A DNA stretch of 6,827 nt from an uncultured Eubacterium sp. GTDB lineage: Bacteria; Bacillota_A; Clostridia; Lachnospirales; Lachnospiraceae. Numbering within the stretch: position 1 is the stretch's first letter; each line of letters opens with the position of its first letter. The notes beneath the pieces were generated by a model, which saw only the letters and a list, made by a program, of their open reading frames with translations, was not told where the DNA came from and ran no database searches. Positions 1 through 6,712 of the stretch are shown here, in pieces. The DNA lies in contig CAOXUF010000029.1 of assembly GCA_948560485.1 (NCBI GenBank), positions 1-6,827 on the forward strand, read 5' to 3'. A program made the translations under genes and the position numbers.

Positions 1-25
1 TCCCTACACGACGCTCTTCCGATCT
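1..25 (+). other. Illumina adapter remnant (not genomic)
   Basis: The first 25 bases match, base for base, the 3' end of the Illumina TruSeq universal adapter / read 1 primer, ending in the diagnostic CTCTTCCGATCT. This is recognised from memory of the adapter sequence. It means the contig end was not trimmed and genomic sequence starts at about base 26. The reading frame of the first gene stays open through these bases, so automatic annotation could wrongly extend the protein into adapter. Confidence 0.96.
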
Positions 26-1322
26 TATTGTGTTATCTTCTAAACCATCTAAAAATGAAATATGCTTTAAAGTAGATTCAAAAAATATTACACTTATTGA
101 AGATAAACAAAATAAATATATTTATTTTGTAGATACAGAATCACAGCAGAAAGTTGGTTATATATTGCCGCCTAATATGAAAGATAGTAAAGGTAATATT
201 AATTATGAGGATATTTCATATAAAATTATAGAGAATGGAAATGAGATATCTTTAAAACTTATAATTGATAAGAAGTATTTAGAGAGAGCTTTATATCCTG
301 TTGTTGTAGATCCGACTGCAGTATGGTTTTTGGAGCAATATTTACCCACAGCAATGGTAAGCAGTATGCAATTTGTAAGAGATCAAACGTTACATCCAAG
401 TGAATTTGTAATAAAAAATAAATGTGATCCCACATTTCCATATAAAGGAACGGAACAGAGGTTGTATTTAGATACAAGTCATGTGATAAGTGGAGATTCG
501 TATATTGGTGATAAGGTACAATGGAATAAAAAAATAATAAAACGAGCACAACTGTCTGTCGCAGAAAGTACTTCCAACTACACAGCGGGGACAGTAGAGG
601 TGAAAAAAGTAAAGAACAGTTGGTCAGCAGAGAATATAACTTGGAACACACAGCCGGAGTTGGGTGATACGATAGCAAGTTTTAAATGTAATGGTGTAGA
701 TAGAAATAGACATACATTAGATATAACAGAAGCAGTTACTGAGATGATAAGTAATGGGGAATTGAATAATGGTTTAGCCTTTGTGGCAAAAGAATCGGGA
801 ACTGGTGAGGTAATTAATGGACCAGAACTTGGTCCGAGTTACATGTGGTTTAGTGTTGAATATTATGATGCCAAAATTAATATGACACAGTACAATTGGG
901 AGACTAAAACTGCTACCTGTGCGACAGATTATTTAAGGGGATTGGCAGAATATGATTGGGCAATATTGAAAGTTGATGAGAACATAGGAAATCAAACAGG
1001 ATGGTTCGGATTTGGAATTACAAACAATGGTTTGATAAATAAATCGTTGACCGCTTCGGGTTATACGCTTTATAAAGGAACAAATGATACAGCATATGTT
1101 TTGCATAAAAGTGAAGGAAAGGTAACAAGCGAAGATAAGTTCTTTATTAGATACAATGCAAGTTTATTACCTGGTGAAAGTGGTGGGATAATTTTTGATT
1201 CAAGTAATATAGCATGGGGAACAATTATGGCTCAAGGAGGAAGTTTTAATGTTGCGACGCGATATAATTCATATTTGTTCCAATATATGAAAGAACAAAA
1301 AGATAATGACATAGATAATTGA
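26..1322 (+). CDS. Partial secreted DNRLRE-domain protein with a C-terminal V8-like serine protease half
   Basis: The 5' end is missing. The frame is open to the contig end, and the GTG at 30 is only the first possible start, without a ribosome binding site. Residues are numbered from that GTG. Residues 1-100 resemble the segment before DNRLRE domains in Rhs/wall-associated surface proteins, ending in the typical YPVVVDPT (89-96). Residues about 165-280 fit the C-terminal part of a DNRLRE domain (SWSAENITWNTQP, 198-209, is diagnostic). Residues about 305-425 match the C-terminal barrel of V8/glutamyl-endopeptidase-like S1 proteases: EYDWAILK with the catalytic Asp309, a Gly-Tyr strand at 344-345, and PGESGG with the nucleophile Ser384. 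The Asp-to-Ser spacing (75) equals that of V8 protease. No TAAHC-like His motif is present: only about 28 residues separate DNRLRE from Asp309, too few for the His-bearing barrel. Proteolytic activity is therefore doubtful. Location is inferred to be outside the cell. The next gene follows after 25 nt. Confidence 0.8.
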
Positions 1323-1332
1323 TAGTATATTG

Positions 1333-1340
1333 AAGGAGGA
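1333..1340 (+). promoter_or_regulatory. Ribosome binding site deciding the ATG at 1348
   Basis: AAGGAGGA lies 7 nt before the ATG at 1348, an ideal Shine-Dalgarno spacing. A second AAGGAG directly abuts the ATG. This shows that translation of the Ig-like gene was meant to start at 1348, ahead of the signal peptide, and not at the TTG at 1467, which has no ribosome binding site. Confidence 0.8.
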
Positions 1341-1431
1341 TAAGGAGATGGCAAAAAAAAGAATTGCAAGTATACTGTTATGTTTTGTATTGTGCATTAC
1401 TAGTATAGGTATGAATACTTATGCAGCCAAT

Positions 1432-1438
1432 AAAAAAA
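1432..1438 (+). other. A7 homopolymer at the frameshift point
   Basis: Seven consecutive A residues, followed by GG, lie exactly where the signal-peptide frame and the Ig-domain frame must be joined. Eight A residues would restore one frame. It is not a canonical -1 ribosomal slippery heptamer in the translated frame (T AAA AAA rather than A AAA AAG). Indel variation or RNA polymerase slippage is therefore a better explanation than programmed ribosomal frameshifting. Confidence 0.7.
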
Positions 1439-1466
1439 GGTAAAACTCAACCAAACAAAAATAGTA

Positions 1467-2174
1467 TTGAATGTTGGAAATAAGAAGCAAGTAGTATTAA
1501 GAAATGTTAAAGGAAAAGTTATTTGGAAGGTAAAAAATAGTAAAATAATTAGGATTGCTAAAAAACAGGGGAAATATAAAAATAAGGTGATAATAAAGGC
1601 AAAAAATAAGGGAAGTACTAAGATAATTGCAACATATAAAAAGAAAAAATATGTTGTCAAAGTGAAGGTAGATAGCAGAAAAAAGGGGAAAGAAAAGACT
1701 ACTGTAGTACCAAAATATACAGAACAAAGTACATCGGTTATACCAGAAACAACAAAGGGACAAGAAGAAACGACATCAGAGGAGCAGACATCAGGTAAAG
1801 AAGTTGATCTAAAAGAAAAATTAAAGCTTGAAGTAACAAACAGTCCGGTAAAATTAGGTGATGATATGCAGATAGATGTAAAAATCAGTAGTCTTACAGA
1901 AGGAATTTTTAGAACAGGTTATGAATTTGGTAAGTTGGAAATATTAAATGGAGATGAATGGAAAACAGTAGAAATAAAAGAATGGTATGCAATAACTGGA
2001 TTAGGGAATATTCAAAAGGATCATCCATTTATATTTTCTATAGGTGTTAATACAGAAAAAGAAAAATCCAATGTGTATATAGATAATCTTGTAGCAGGCC
2101 ATTACAGATATTCTCATTTAGCAGAAATGGGTAGTAACGTATATTTAAGTGATGAGTTTGATATTGTAGAATAG
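1467..2174 (+). CDS. Body of the Ig-like surface protein (BIG2 domain, Thr/Glu linker, Big_14-like domain)
   Basis: This is the open part of the frameshifted gene above. Its only standard start is TTG at 1467, with no ribosome binding site, so it probably is not translated alone. Residues 1-68 form a very Lys-rich BIG2-type Ig-like domain (LNVGNKKQ strand, VIWKVKNSKI, GSTKIIATYKKKKYVVKVKV). Residues about 75-110 are a low-complexity Thr/Ser/Glu-rich linker of the kind seen in exported wall proteins. Residues about 115-235 fit a Big_14-like Ig domain: LKLEVTNSPVKLGDDMQIDV at the start, DEWKTVEI in the middle, and a final GHYRYSHL...YLSDEFDIVE resembling the family's G-x-YR...eF ending. It has no catalytic motif; a binding or adhesive role outside the cell is inferred. 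The BIG2 call is firmer than the Big_14 call. Confidence 0.65.
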   Translation: MNVGNKKQVVLRNVKGKVIWKVKNSKIIRIAKKQGKYKNKVIIKAKNKGSTKIIATYKKKKYVVKVKVDSRKKGKEKTTVVPKYTEQSTSVIPETTKGQEETTSEEQTSGKEVDLKEKLKLEVTNSPVKLGDDMQIDVKISSLTEGIFRTGYEFGKLEILNGDEWKTVEIKEWYAITGLGNIQKDHPFIFSIGVNTEKEKSNVYIDNLVAGHYRYSHLAEMGSNVYLSDEFDIVE

Positions 2175-2202
2175 ATATATGCATTGGATATTTTAATAAA
2201 AA

Positions 2203-2260
2203 GTGAGACGGTTAGTACCCATAATTTAATGACCTTGGGTACTAGTCGCCTTATCTTTTT
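2203..2260. terminator. Bidirectional intrinsic terminator between convergent genes
   Basis: The arms TTAGTACCC (2212-2220) and GGGTACTAG (2237-2245) form an 8-bp perfect core stem. It extends outward through two G-T pairs and two G-C pairs to 2209/2248, with a 16-nt loop. On the + strand the stem is followed by a T-rich stretch ending in TTTTT (2256-2260). On the - strand it is followed by the complement of AATAAAAAG (2195-2203), also U-rich. It sits between the stop of the Ig-like gene (2174) and the stop of the 561-aa gene (2270), so it probably terminates both transcripts. Confidence 0.75.
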
Positions 2261-2269
2261 AGTTATCTA

Positions 2270-3955
2270 TTATTCCCATGGCTGTAATTTAGATGAACGA
2301 TTCAAATTGTTTGCAAATGCCGCCCAGTATTCTGTAATATCGCCTTCCACACGTACCTCGTCGAAAGTTGCATTTCCCAATGCACGGACTGCTTCACGGT
2401 CATAAAAGCGTTTCGTTTCCTTTGCCACAAAAGGAAGTGCATACCATACAAGAACACGCACGTTTTTAGGCAGGGTATTAAAATACTCTTTTGTTTTTTC
2501 GTCTTGAAAAGCAGTAACCAGTACAGTCACATCAGTGGTGTTATAATTGTAACGTTCAAGGCCTGCAGTGAATGAATCCCAGAAAGATGCATCTTTTTGC
2601 TTAGAATTAACACAAATTAATATTTTTTTCTTTTTGTTTCCAAAACCATCAACAATGTTATGTGTTTTAGATGAAAGATAAGAATAATCTTTAAAAACAA
2701 TATTTACGAGACGTTTGGTTGATAGTCCGTCATCATTATAAATACACCATGAAGCCATTTCCTGCCACATCGGCTCGTAGAATTCTAAGTATTCCTCTCT
2801 GTTTTTGCAAATCACATCAAGTGAGGATGCCACTTCATCCAGGCTGCAAGAAACCAGTCCCGGTAAGGTATCCGTAGGTACATATAGCCCTCGTCCACTC
2901 TCGTATTCTTTTAAATCAGGAACATAAAATATCATTGGTCTTTTCGTAATTAAAAAATCAAAGAAGATGCTCGAATAATCCGAAATAAGGATGTCTACCA
3001 CAGATAGAAGTTCGTTGGTATCAATGGTAAACGGAACAAGAATTTCTTTTAGTTCCGGATCATCAGCTAAAATTTTATATAAGAAGTAATGCACTCGTAA
3101 ATAAATGCGGTATTCTGTCTGATCGATATTGTCAGAAAACTTTTTAATTGTTTCTTTAAATTCTGTTACATCATATTCCAGCTGATTATACAGCGTACCT
3201 TTCCAGGTTGGTGCATACAATATAATTTTCTTGTCTGTTTTAAGTCCTACATTACGCAGCTTGGTATAAACTTTTTCTGAATCAGCGTTTATGAGTAAGT
3301 CACTGCGGGGATGTCCGGTTTCTAATATTTTTCCCTGAAACAAACCGTCCAGTTTATAGGAGTTTCGGTACATTACCTCTGTCATAAATTTATTGGCGGA
3401 GACGATATAGTCTGCAGCAAGGAAGTTTCTCGCAGGACCACGGGCGTTTTCTACGCGTTCTACTGTGTGGTCGTATCCCATATATTTTGTCGGAACGCCG
3501 TGCCATGTGTTAATGTAAATCTGTTCGGGTCTCTTAGTAAAAAAATAACCAAATGTGGAGTTAGAAACGAGATATTTGCTTGAAGCTAAATATCTGTAAT
3601 ATTCTTCGGATTCTCGCTTGACAAATTTTACATTTGGTAAGTTTTCAAATTCTTTCAGATTATCTTTCGCCATATCCATGTCTGCAATGGACCAGATGTG
3701 TGTAAAGTTTTCAAAAGAATTATCTTCTAAAAGCTGCAGAAAAACTGCACGGGGATTGTCTAAAATCCCAAGACCGGAGAATGCCTCATAAAATACATAA
3801 TTTTTTTGAATAGGAATTGCAAGATAAGAATAGTATTGTTTTTTTTCAATATCCTTTTCCGGCATTTTAAAATTCTGTATTATCTTTTTTGCATTTCTTT
3901 TGAATGTATATTTGAAACCGTTTTTAATATTTGCGGTATATTCGCCTGTCTGCAT
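2270..3955 (-). CDS. CDP-glycerol glycerophosphotransferase family protein with a degenerate GT4-like tail
   Basis: A 561-aa cytoplasmic protein with no clear membrane span; the basic N-terminus may bind the membrane face. Residues about 50-425 are a TagF/TagB-like glycerophosphotransferase domain, which transfers glycerol phosphate (or a related polyol phosphate) from a CDP-activated donor to a growing envelope polymer. Visible motifs: FYEAFSGLGILDNPRA (55-70), NTWHGVP with His152, ILYAPTWKG (245-253), YLRVHY with His289, and DILISDYSS (321-329). The two histidines correspond to those essential in TagF-like enzymes. Residues 440-561 align with the start of the GT4 domain in the upstream paralogue (shared FYDRE/MYDRE, then VR-hydrophobic-G and FD). 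The tail lacks the glycine-rich loop and the whole catalytic C-terminal half, so it is unlikely to be an active glycosyltransferase. The start at 3955 is supported by AGGAGG 5 nt upstream. It lies 85 nt downstream of the 819-aa gene. The exact polymer is unknown. Confidence 0.88.
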   Translation of the reverse strand: MQTGEYTANIKNGFKYTFKRNAKKIIQNFKMPEKDIEKKQYYSYLAIPIQKNYVFYEAFSGLGILDNPRAVFLQLLEDNSFENFTHIWSIADMDMAKDNLKEFENLPNVKFVKRESEEYYRYLASSKYLVSNSTFGYFFTKRPEQIYINTWHGVPTKYMGYDHTVERVENARGPARNFLAADYIVSANKFMTEVMYRNSYKLDGLFQGKILETGHPRSDLLINADSEKVYTKLRNVGLKTDKKIILYAPTWKGTLYNQLEYDVTEFKETIKKFSDNIDQTEYRIYLRVHYFLYKILADDPELKEILVPFTIDTNELLSVVDILISDYSSIFFDFLITKRPMIFYVPDLKEYESGRGLYVPTDTLPGLVSCSLDEVASSLDVICKNREEYLEFYEPMWQEMASWCIYNDDGLSTKRLVNIVFKDYSYLSSKTHNIVDGFGNKKKKILICVNSKQKDASFWDSFTAGLERYNYNTTDVTVLVTAFQDEKTKEYFNTLPKNVRVLVWYALPFVAKETKRFYDREAVRALGNATFDEVRVEGDITEYWAAFANNLNRSSKLQPWE

Positions 3956-3960
3956 ATCTG

Positions 3961-3966
3961 CCTCCT
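3961..3966 (-). promoter_or_regulatory. Ribosome binding site of the 561-aa gene
   Basis: On the - strand AGGAGG precedes the ATG at 3955 by 5 nt (CAGAT), which fixes the start codon. Confidence 0.8.
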
Positions 3967-3987
3967 GATGTTTGTAATAAAAATATT

Positions 3988-4015
3988 GTTATAATTGTTT
4001 CACAAATAACGTAAA
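3988..4015 (-). promoter_or_regulatory. Possible sigma-A promoter between the paralogues
   Basis: On the - strand TTTACG (4 of 6 matches to TTGACA) is followed after 16 nt by TATAAC (5 of 6 to TATAAT). It lies upstream of the ribosome binding site of the 561-aa gene and could give that gene transcription independent of the 819-aa gene. In such AT-rich DNA this could be chance. Confidence 0.35.
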
Positions 4016-4039
4016 ACAGAAACTCTGTTAATAAGAGTC
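4015..4039 (-). other. Two mutually exclusive short hairpins between the paralogues
   Basis: AACAGA (4015-4020) can pair with TCTGTT (4024-4029) around a 3-nt loop. ACTCT (4022-4026) can instead pair with AGAGT (4034-4038). The two stems share bases, so only one can form. They lie just after the stop of the 819-aa gene and may slow, weakly terminate or protect the transcript. No strong U-tract follows, so this is not called a terminator. Confidence 0.3.
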
Positions 4040-4040
4040 T

Positions 4041-6500
4041 TTAAATAATGTCTTCAAACTGCCCAATGGTTACCTGATTATAATCTTTATAGTCAAAATT
4101 GCAGGTTGGAACTTCTCCTTTCATAAAAGAGACAAGTCCGCCATAAATCTCATCCACAGTGTTGCCAATTACTAATTGTCCATTTTCAAATAAAGATGAT
4201 TTCGCAGAGCTAAAATCCGACATAATAATAGGAAGTCCTAATAATCTTGCTTCTAACAGTGAAACCGGCTGTCCTTCGTGTAATGATGGTAGAATAAAAC
4301 AATCACATTCCTTCATTAACATAAAAGGATTATCAAGATTACCGGTCATTATTACTTTTCCCTCTAGTTTTAGAGAGTGAATAATTGCTTTTAACTCGCC
4401 CATAAGTGCACCATCACCGATAATGTAAAGTCTTGTATTCGGATAATCTTTGTGAAGTCTTGCAAAGGCATAAATTAAGGCTGCTTGATTTTTTTCAGGG
4501 GATAAACGCCCCATATTCACAAAAGATGTTAAGTTAGAATCCAGTAATTCAGGGACGCCGGCATCGGAAGCTGTTTCTCTCGTAAACGATTCTTTGGCAC
4601 CTGCAATGACTCTGTCAAAGTTTGCAGCATTTCTTACAAAACAGCATTTCTCTTTTAGTTCGCTGTAGCCTATTTTTTCTAAATTTACCTGCATCGTAGC
4701 TTCAGAGCATCCGACGATTTTATCAAAAAACGGATAAGCTGAGAAAACTACACGTAATTCACGATTATGAGGTTTTTTGCCATTTATTTTTTTATTTTTT
4801 TCCGTGAGCAGGTCGTTGTGCTGCCAAATAAGTTTTTTGGAGTCAGGACTGCTTAATAACAAAATAGAATAAAAACTGCCATAACCTGAATAATCAATTA
4901 CCGTATCAAAGTGGCTCTCTCCAAAGCAACGAACAAATTCTCGATCATACATGGCTTTAGGATAGATGTACTTAATGAAAGGTGCATTAAAACCAAATAC
5001 CCGTAGGAAATCATTTCGAAGTGTTTCACCCCATGTCGCTGGGGTATAGGAAACTCTGGCAAAAATGCGGGCATTTTTATTAAATGTACAAATCATTTCT
5101 TTGCTGTCTTCAAATTTGAGGTTGCCGGCATAGACCGTTACATCATATTTGTCATAATCAATATAATCCAACATTGTCCGCAAAGCGGTGGAGATTCCGT
5201 TCATACGAAGCCCGCCGCCGAAGAAAAGAAGTTTTTTCTTTTTGTTTGCGCATGTTATTAATTGATATGGAGTTCCCTTTTCATCAGATGTTTTATGATA
5301 AAAAATAACATCAATAATTCGTTTTGCAACATTTCCGTCGTCTTTTGGACAGGCAAAGTACTTGGCTGCTTCATAGGATGAATGGTATTTGATGATAAAT
5401 TCATTTAAATTGTTAATAACATTGCCGATTTCAGACAGTTTTGTGAAACAAGGTCCCGGCAGTGCTTCTGGCTCTAAATAAAGTCCACGTTCATTTTTAT
5501 ATTTCTCAAGGTCTGGAATATAAAAGATAACAGGCTTGTCCGTAACCAGATAGTCATAAAAGATACTGGAGTAGTCGGAAATTAAAATGTCAGTGATGGA
5601 TAATAGTTCGTTTGTATCAATAAAAGCAGGAATTAATGAATCATTCATGCGACCTGACTTTTTCAATTCTTTGTAAACGACCTGATGAGGTTTTAACAGA
5701 ATCTGATATCTGTCTGTATCAATCATAGACTCTACGGTTCTTTTAAAATCAATATATTCATTCACATCAATTTCCGGACGGTTGTAATCATTGCCTTTCC
5801 ATGTAGGTGCATATAAAATAATTTCTTTTTTGGAATCAATGTCGATTCCGTATTTTTGTAAGTTTGATATAATTTCTGCTTTATCTGTATGAAATAATCT
5901 GTCATTTCGAGGATATCCCTCTTCAATAATTGTACCCTCATATAATCCATCTAATTTATATTTATCCAGAAAAACAGAAGTCAAAAATGGATTGGCTGAG
6001 ATAATATAATCGGTAGATAAAAAATTTCTAAGGACATTGGAAATCGTAACGGGTGCATCCGGCATATCAAAGCCCAGACTTTTAATCGGGGTACCATGCC
6101 ATGTATTTACATAGACCTGCTCCTCTTTTTTACAATAATAAAAAGGAAGAGAGACATTTGTGATAATATATTTGGCAGAAGCTAAATATCTCAGGTGGTC
6201 ATCGCTGTGTCTGGCAATGGCAAATACGTTTTTGTTATTTTGAAACTGCTCCATAATCGGTTCGTTGCCGTATCGGTCCTCAATCACCCACACGTGCGTA
6301 TAGTCCTGAAAATCTTCATTATTAATTAATTCAAGAAAAAGTGCATATGGATTACAAATCATACCTCGGCCAAAGTATGAATCGTACAAAATAACCTTAT
6401 CCTCAATCAATAGATTTTTATAATATTTTGCATATGCGGCACGTCTTTTCGTTTCTTTTAAATTGCCGGCTTTTGTTTTGATTTTACCTAAAATACCCAT
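4041..6500 (-). CDS. Bifunctional glycerophosphotransferase-GT4 glycosyltransferase fusion
   Basis: An 819-aa cytoplasmic or membrane-associated enzyme with no clear membrane span and a basic N-terminus (MGILGKIKTK). Residues about 35-400 form a TagF/TagB-like CDP-glycerol glycerophosphotransferase domain: ILYDSYFGRGMICNPYA (37-53), NTWHGTP with His135, ILYAPTWKG (228-236), LLKPHQ with His272, and DILISDYSS (304-312). After a short linker (about 400-420), residues 421-819 form a complete GT4, GT-B-fold glycosyltransferase. It has a glycine-rich nucleotide-sugar loop GGGLRMNGIS (428-437), MGRLSPEKN with Arg665 and Lys670, IIGDG (693-697) and the EX7E motif EGQPVSLLE (742-750). Both halves keep their key residues, so it can plausibly add both a sugar and a polyol phosphate to one polymer, such as wall teichoic acid or a phosphoglycerol-bearing capsule. 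Sugar and acceptor cannot be read from sequence. AGGGAG 6 nt before the ATG at 6500 supports the start. It is the first gene of a two-gene - strand unit. Confidence 0.9.
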   Translation of the reverse strand: MGILGKIKTKAGNLKETKRRAAYAKYYKNLLIEDKVILYDSYFGRGMICNPYALFLELINNEDFQDYTHVWVIEDRYGNEPIMEQFQNNKNVFAIARHSDDHLRYLASAKYIITNVSLPFYYCKKEEQVYVNTWHGTPIKSLGFDMPDAPVTISNVLRNFLSTDYIISANPFLTSVFLDKYKLDGLYEGTIIEEGYPRNDRLFHTDKAEIISNLQKYGIDIDSKKEIILYAPTWKGNDYNRPEIDVNEYIDFKRTVESMIDTDRYQILLKPHQVVYKELKKSGRMNDSLIPAFIDTNELLSITDILISDYSSIFYDYLVTDKPVIFYIPDLEKYKNERGLYLEPEALPGPCFTKLSEIGNVINNLNEFIIKYHSSYEAAKYFACPKDDGNVAKRIIDVIFYHKTSDEKGTPYQLITCANKKKKLLFFGGGLRMNGISTALRTMLDYIDYDKYDVTVYAGNLKFEDSKEMICTFNKNARIFARVSYTPATWGETLRNDFLRVFGFNAPFIKYIYPKAMYDREFVRCFGESHFDTVIDYSGYGSFYSILLLSSPDSKKLIWQHNDLLTEKNKKINGKKPHNRELRVVFSAYPFFDKIVGCSEATMQVNLEKIGYSELKEKCCFVRNAANFDRVIAGAKESFTRETASDAGVPELLDSNLTSFVNMGRLSPEKNQAALIYAFARLHKDYPNTRLYIIGDGALMGELKAIIHSLKLEGKVIMTGNLDNPFMLMKECDCFILPSLHEGQPVSLLEARLLGLPIIMSDFSSAKSSLFENGQLVIGNTVDEIYGGLVSFMKGEVPTCNFDYKDYNQVTIGQFEDII

Positions 6501-6529
6501 ACCAATCTCCCTAAAATTCAGATAGAAAT

Positions 6530-6535
6530 ATTATA
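6530..6535 (-). promoter_or_regulatory. -10 element for the 819-aa gene
   Basis: On the - strand a perfect TATAAT lies 29 nt before the ATG at 6500, giving a short leader of roughly 20-25 nt. The -35 region is poor: TTTCCT at 17-nt spacing matches TTGACA at three positions. Transcription may therefore be weak or activator dependent. Confidence 0.5.
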
Positions 6536-6624
6536 GTACAAATTGAAAAATAAGGAAAGGGATAAGACGGAATAGAAAAGGGGCAAAAAGTATTTTAACT
6601 ATAGAGAAAATTTGGTGGAAAATG

Positions 6625-6653
6625 TTGTAAAAGGATGAACTCAATGATACAAT
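6625..6653 (+). promoter_or_regulatory. Sigma-A promoter candidate for the rightward gene
   Basis: TTGTAA (4 of 6 to TTGACA), a 17-nt spacer and TACAAT (5 of 6 to TATAAT) point rightward. Expected transcription start is about 6660, giving a leader of roughly 145 nt that contains the folded element at 6713-6789. A weaker alternative is TTGTAT (6677-6682), 16 nt, TAATAT (6699-6704), which would start at about 6711, just at the outer stem of that element. Confidence 0.5.
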
Positions 6654-6682
6654 CAATAAAAGAGAATAAAGAACGATTGTAT
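6647..6682. repeat. Inverted repeat ATACAATC/GATTGTAT overlapping the -10 box
   Basis: ATACAATC (6647-6654) and GATTGTAT (6675-6682) are perfect 8-bp inverted copies separated by 20 bases, with partial matching just outside. The left arm covers the -10 box of the rightward promoter candidate and the right arm lies in its early leader. It may be an operator or a leader hairpin, or chance in AT-rich DNA. Confidence 0.4.
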
Positions 6683-6712
6683 TATGAAAAACATTAATTA
6701 ATATAAAAACAT

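Larger units (their letters stand above)
1348..2174 (+). pseudogene. Secreted Ig-like (BIG2 + Big_14-like) protein gene, frameshifted after the signal peptide
   Basis: Translation from the ATG at 1348 gives a clear signal peptide: MAKKR basic start, hydrophobic core ILLCFVLCITSIG, likely cleavage at TYA/A near residue 26. It stops at 1441-1443 after 31 residues. The mature domains continue in a different frame, open from 1434 to the TAG at 2172-2174. One extra A in the A7 run at 1432-1438 would join both frames into a protein of about 275 aa, reading AANKKKVKLNQ at the junction. The bases between the signal peptide and the TTG at 1467 already encode the first BIG2 strand (TKIVLNVG), supporting one original gene. 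It is either a true pseudogene, a phase-variable or slippage-expressed gene, or a sequence error. It follows the protease-like gene by 25 nt with a strong ribosome binding site, so co-transcription is likely. Confidence 0.75.

Noticed and set aside
259..678. 139-codon open frame on the - strand inside the protease-like gene
   Set aside because: Antisense shadow of a gene with clear DNRLRE motifs; no recognisable domain or ribosome binding site.
1431..1437. Programmed -1 ribosomal frameshift site
   Set aside because: The heptamer in the translated frame is T AAA AAA, which does not allow proper re-pairing of the first tRNA, and I saw no clear downstream stimulatory stem. Indel or polymerase slippage fits better.
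1348..1443. Lipoprotein signal for the Ig-like protein
   Set aside because: The cysteines at residues 12 and 16 lack a proper lipobox; an ordinary signal peptidase I site near TYA/A fits better.
1467..1469. TTG as an independent start of the Ig-like protein
   Set aside because: No ribosome binding site precedes it, and in-frame codons upstream already encode the first BIG2 strand.
1400..1763. Two overlapping - strand frames rich in Phe, Leu and Ile
   Set aside because: They are complements of the Lys-rich BIG2 region (AAA read as TTT) and look like membrane proteins only for that reason.
2184..2405. 73-codon + strand open frame starting within the terminator region
   Set aside because: Overlaps the terminator and the 3' end of the 561-aa gene antisense; no ribosome binding site or domain.
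3806..3994. 62-codon + strand frame at the start of the 561-aa gene
   Set aside because: Antisense shadow over a well-supported N-terminus, with no ribosome binding site.
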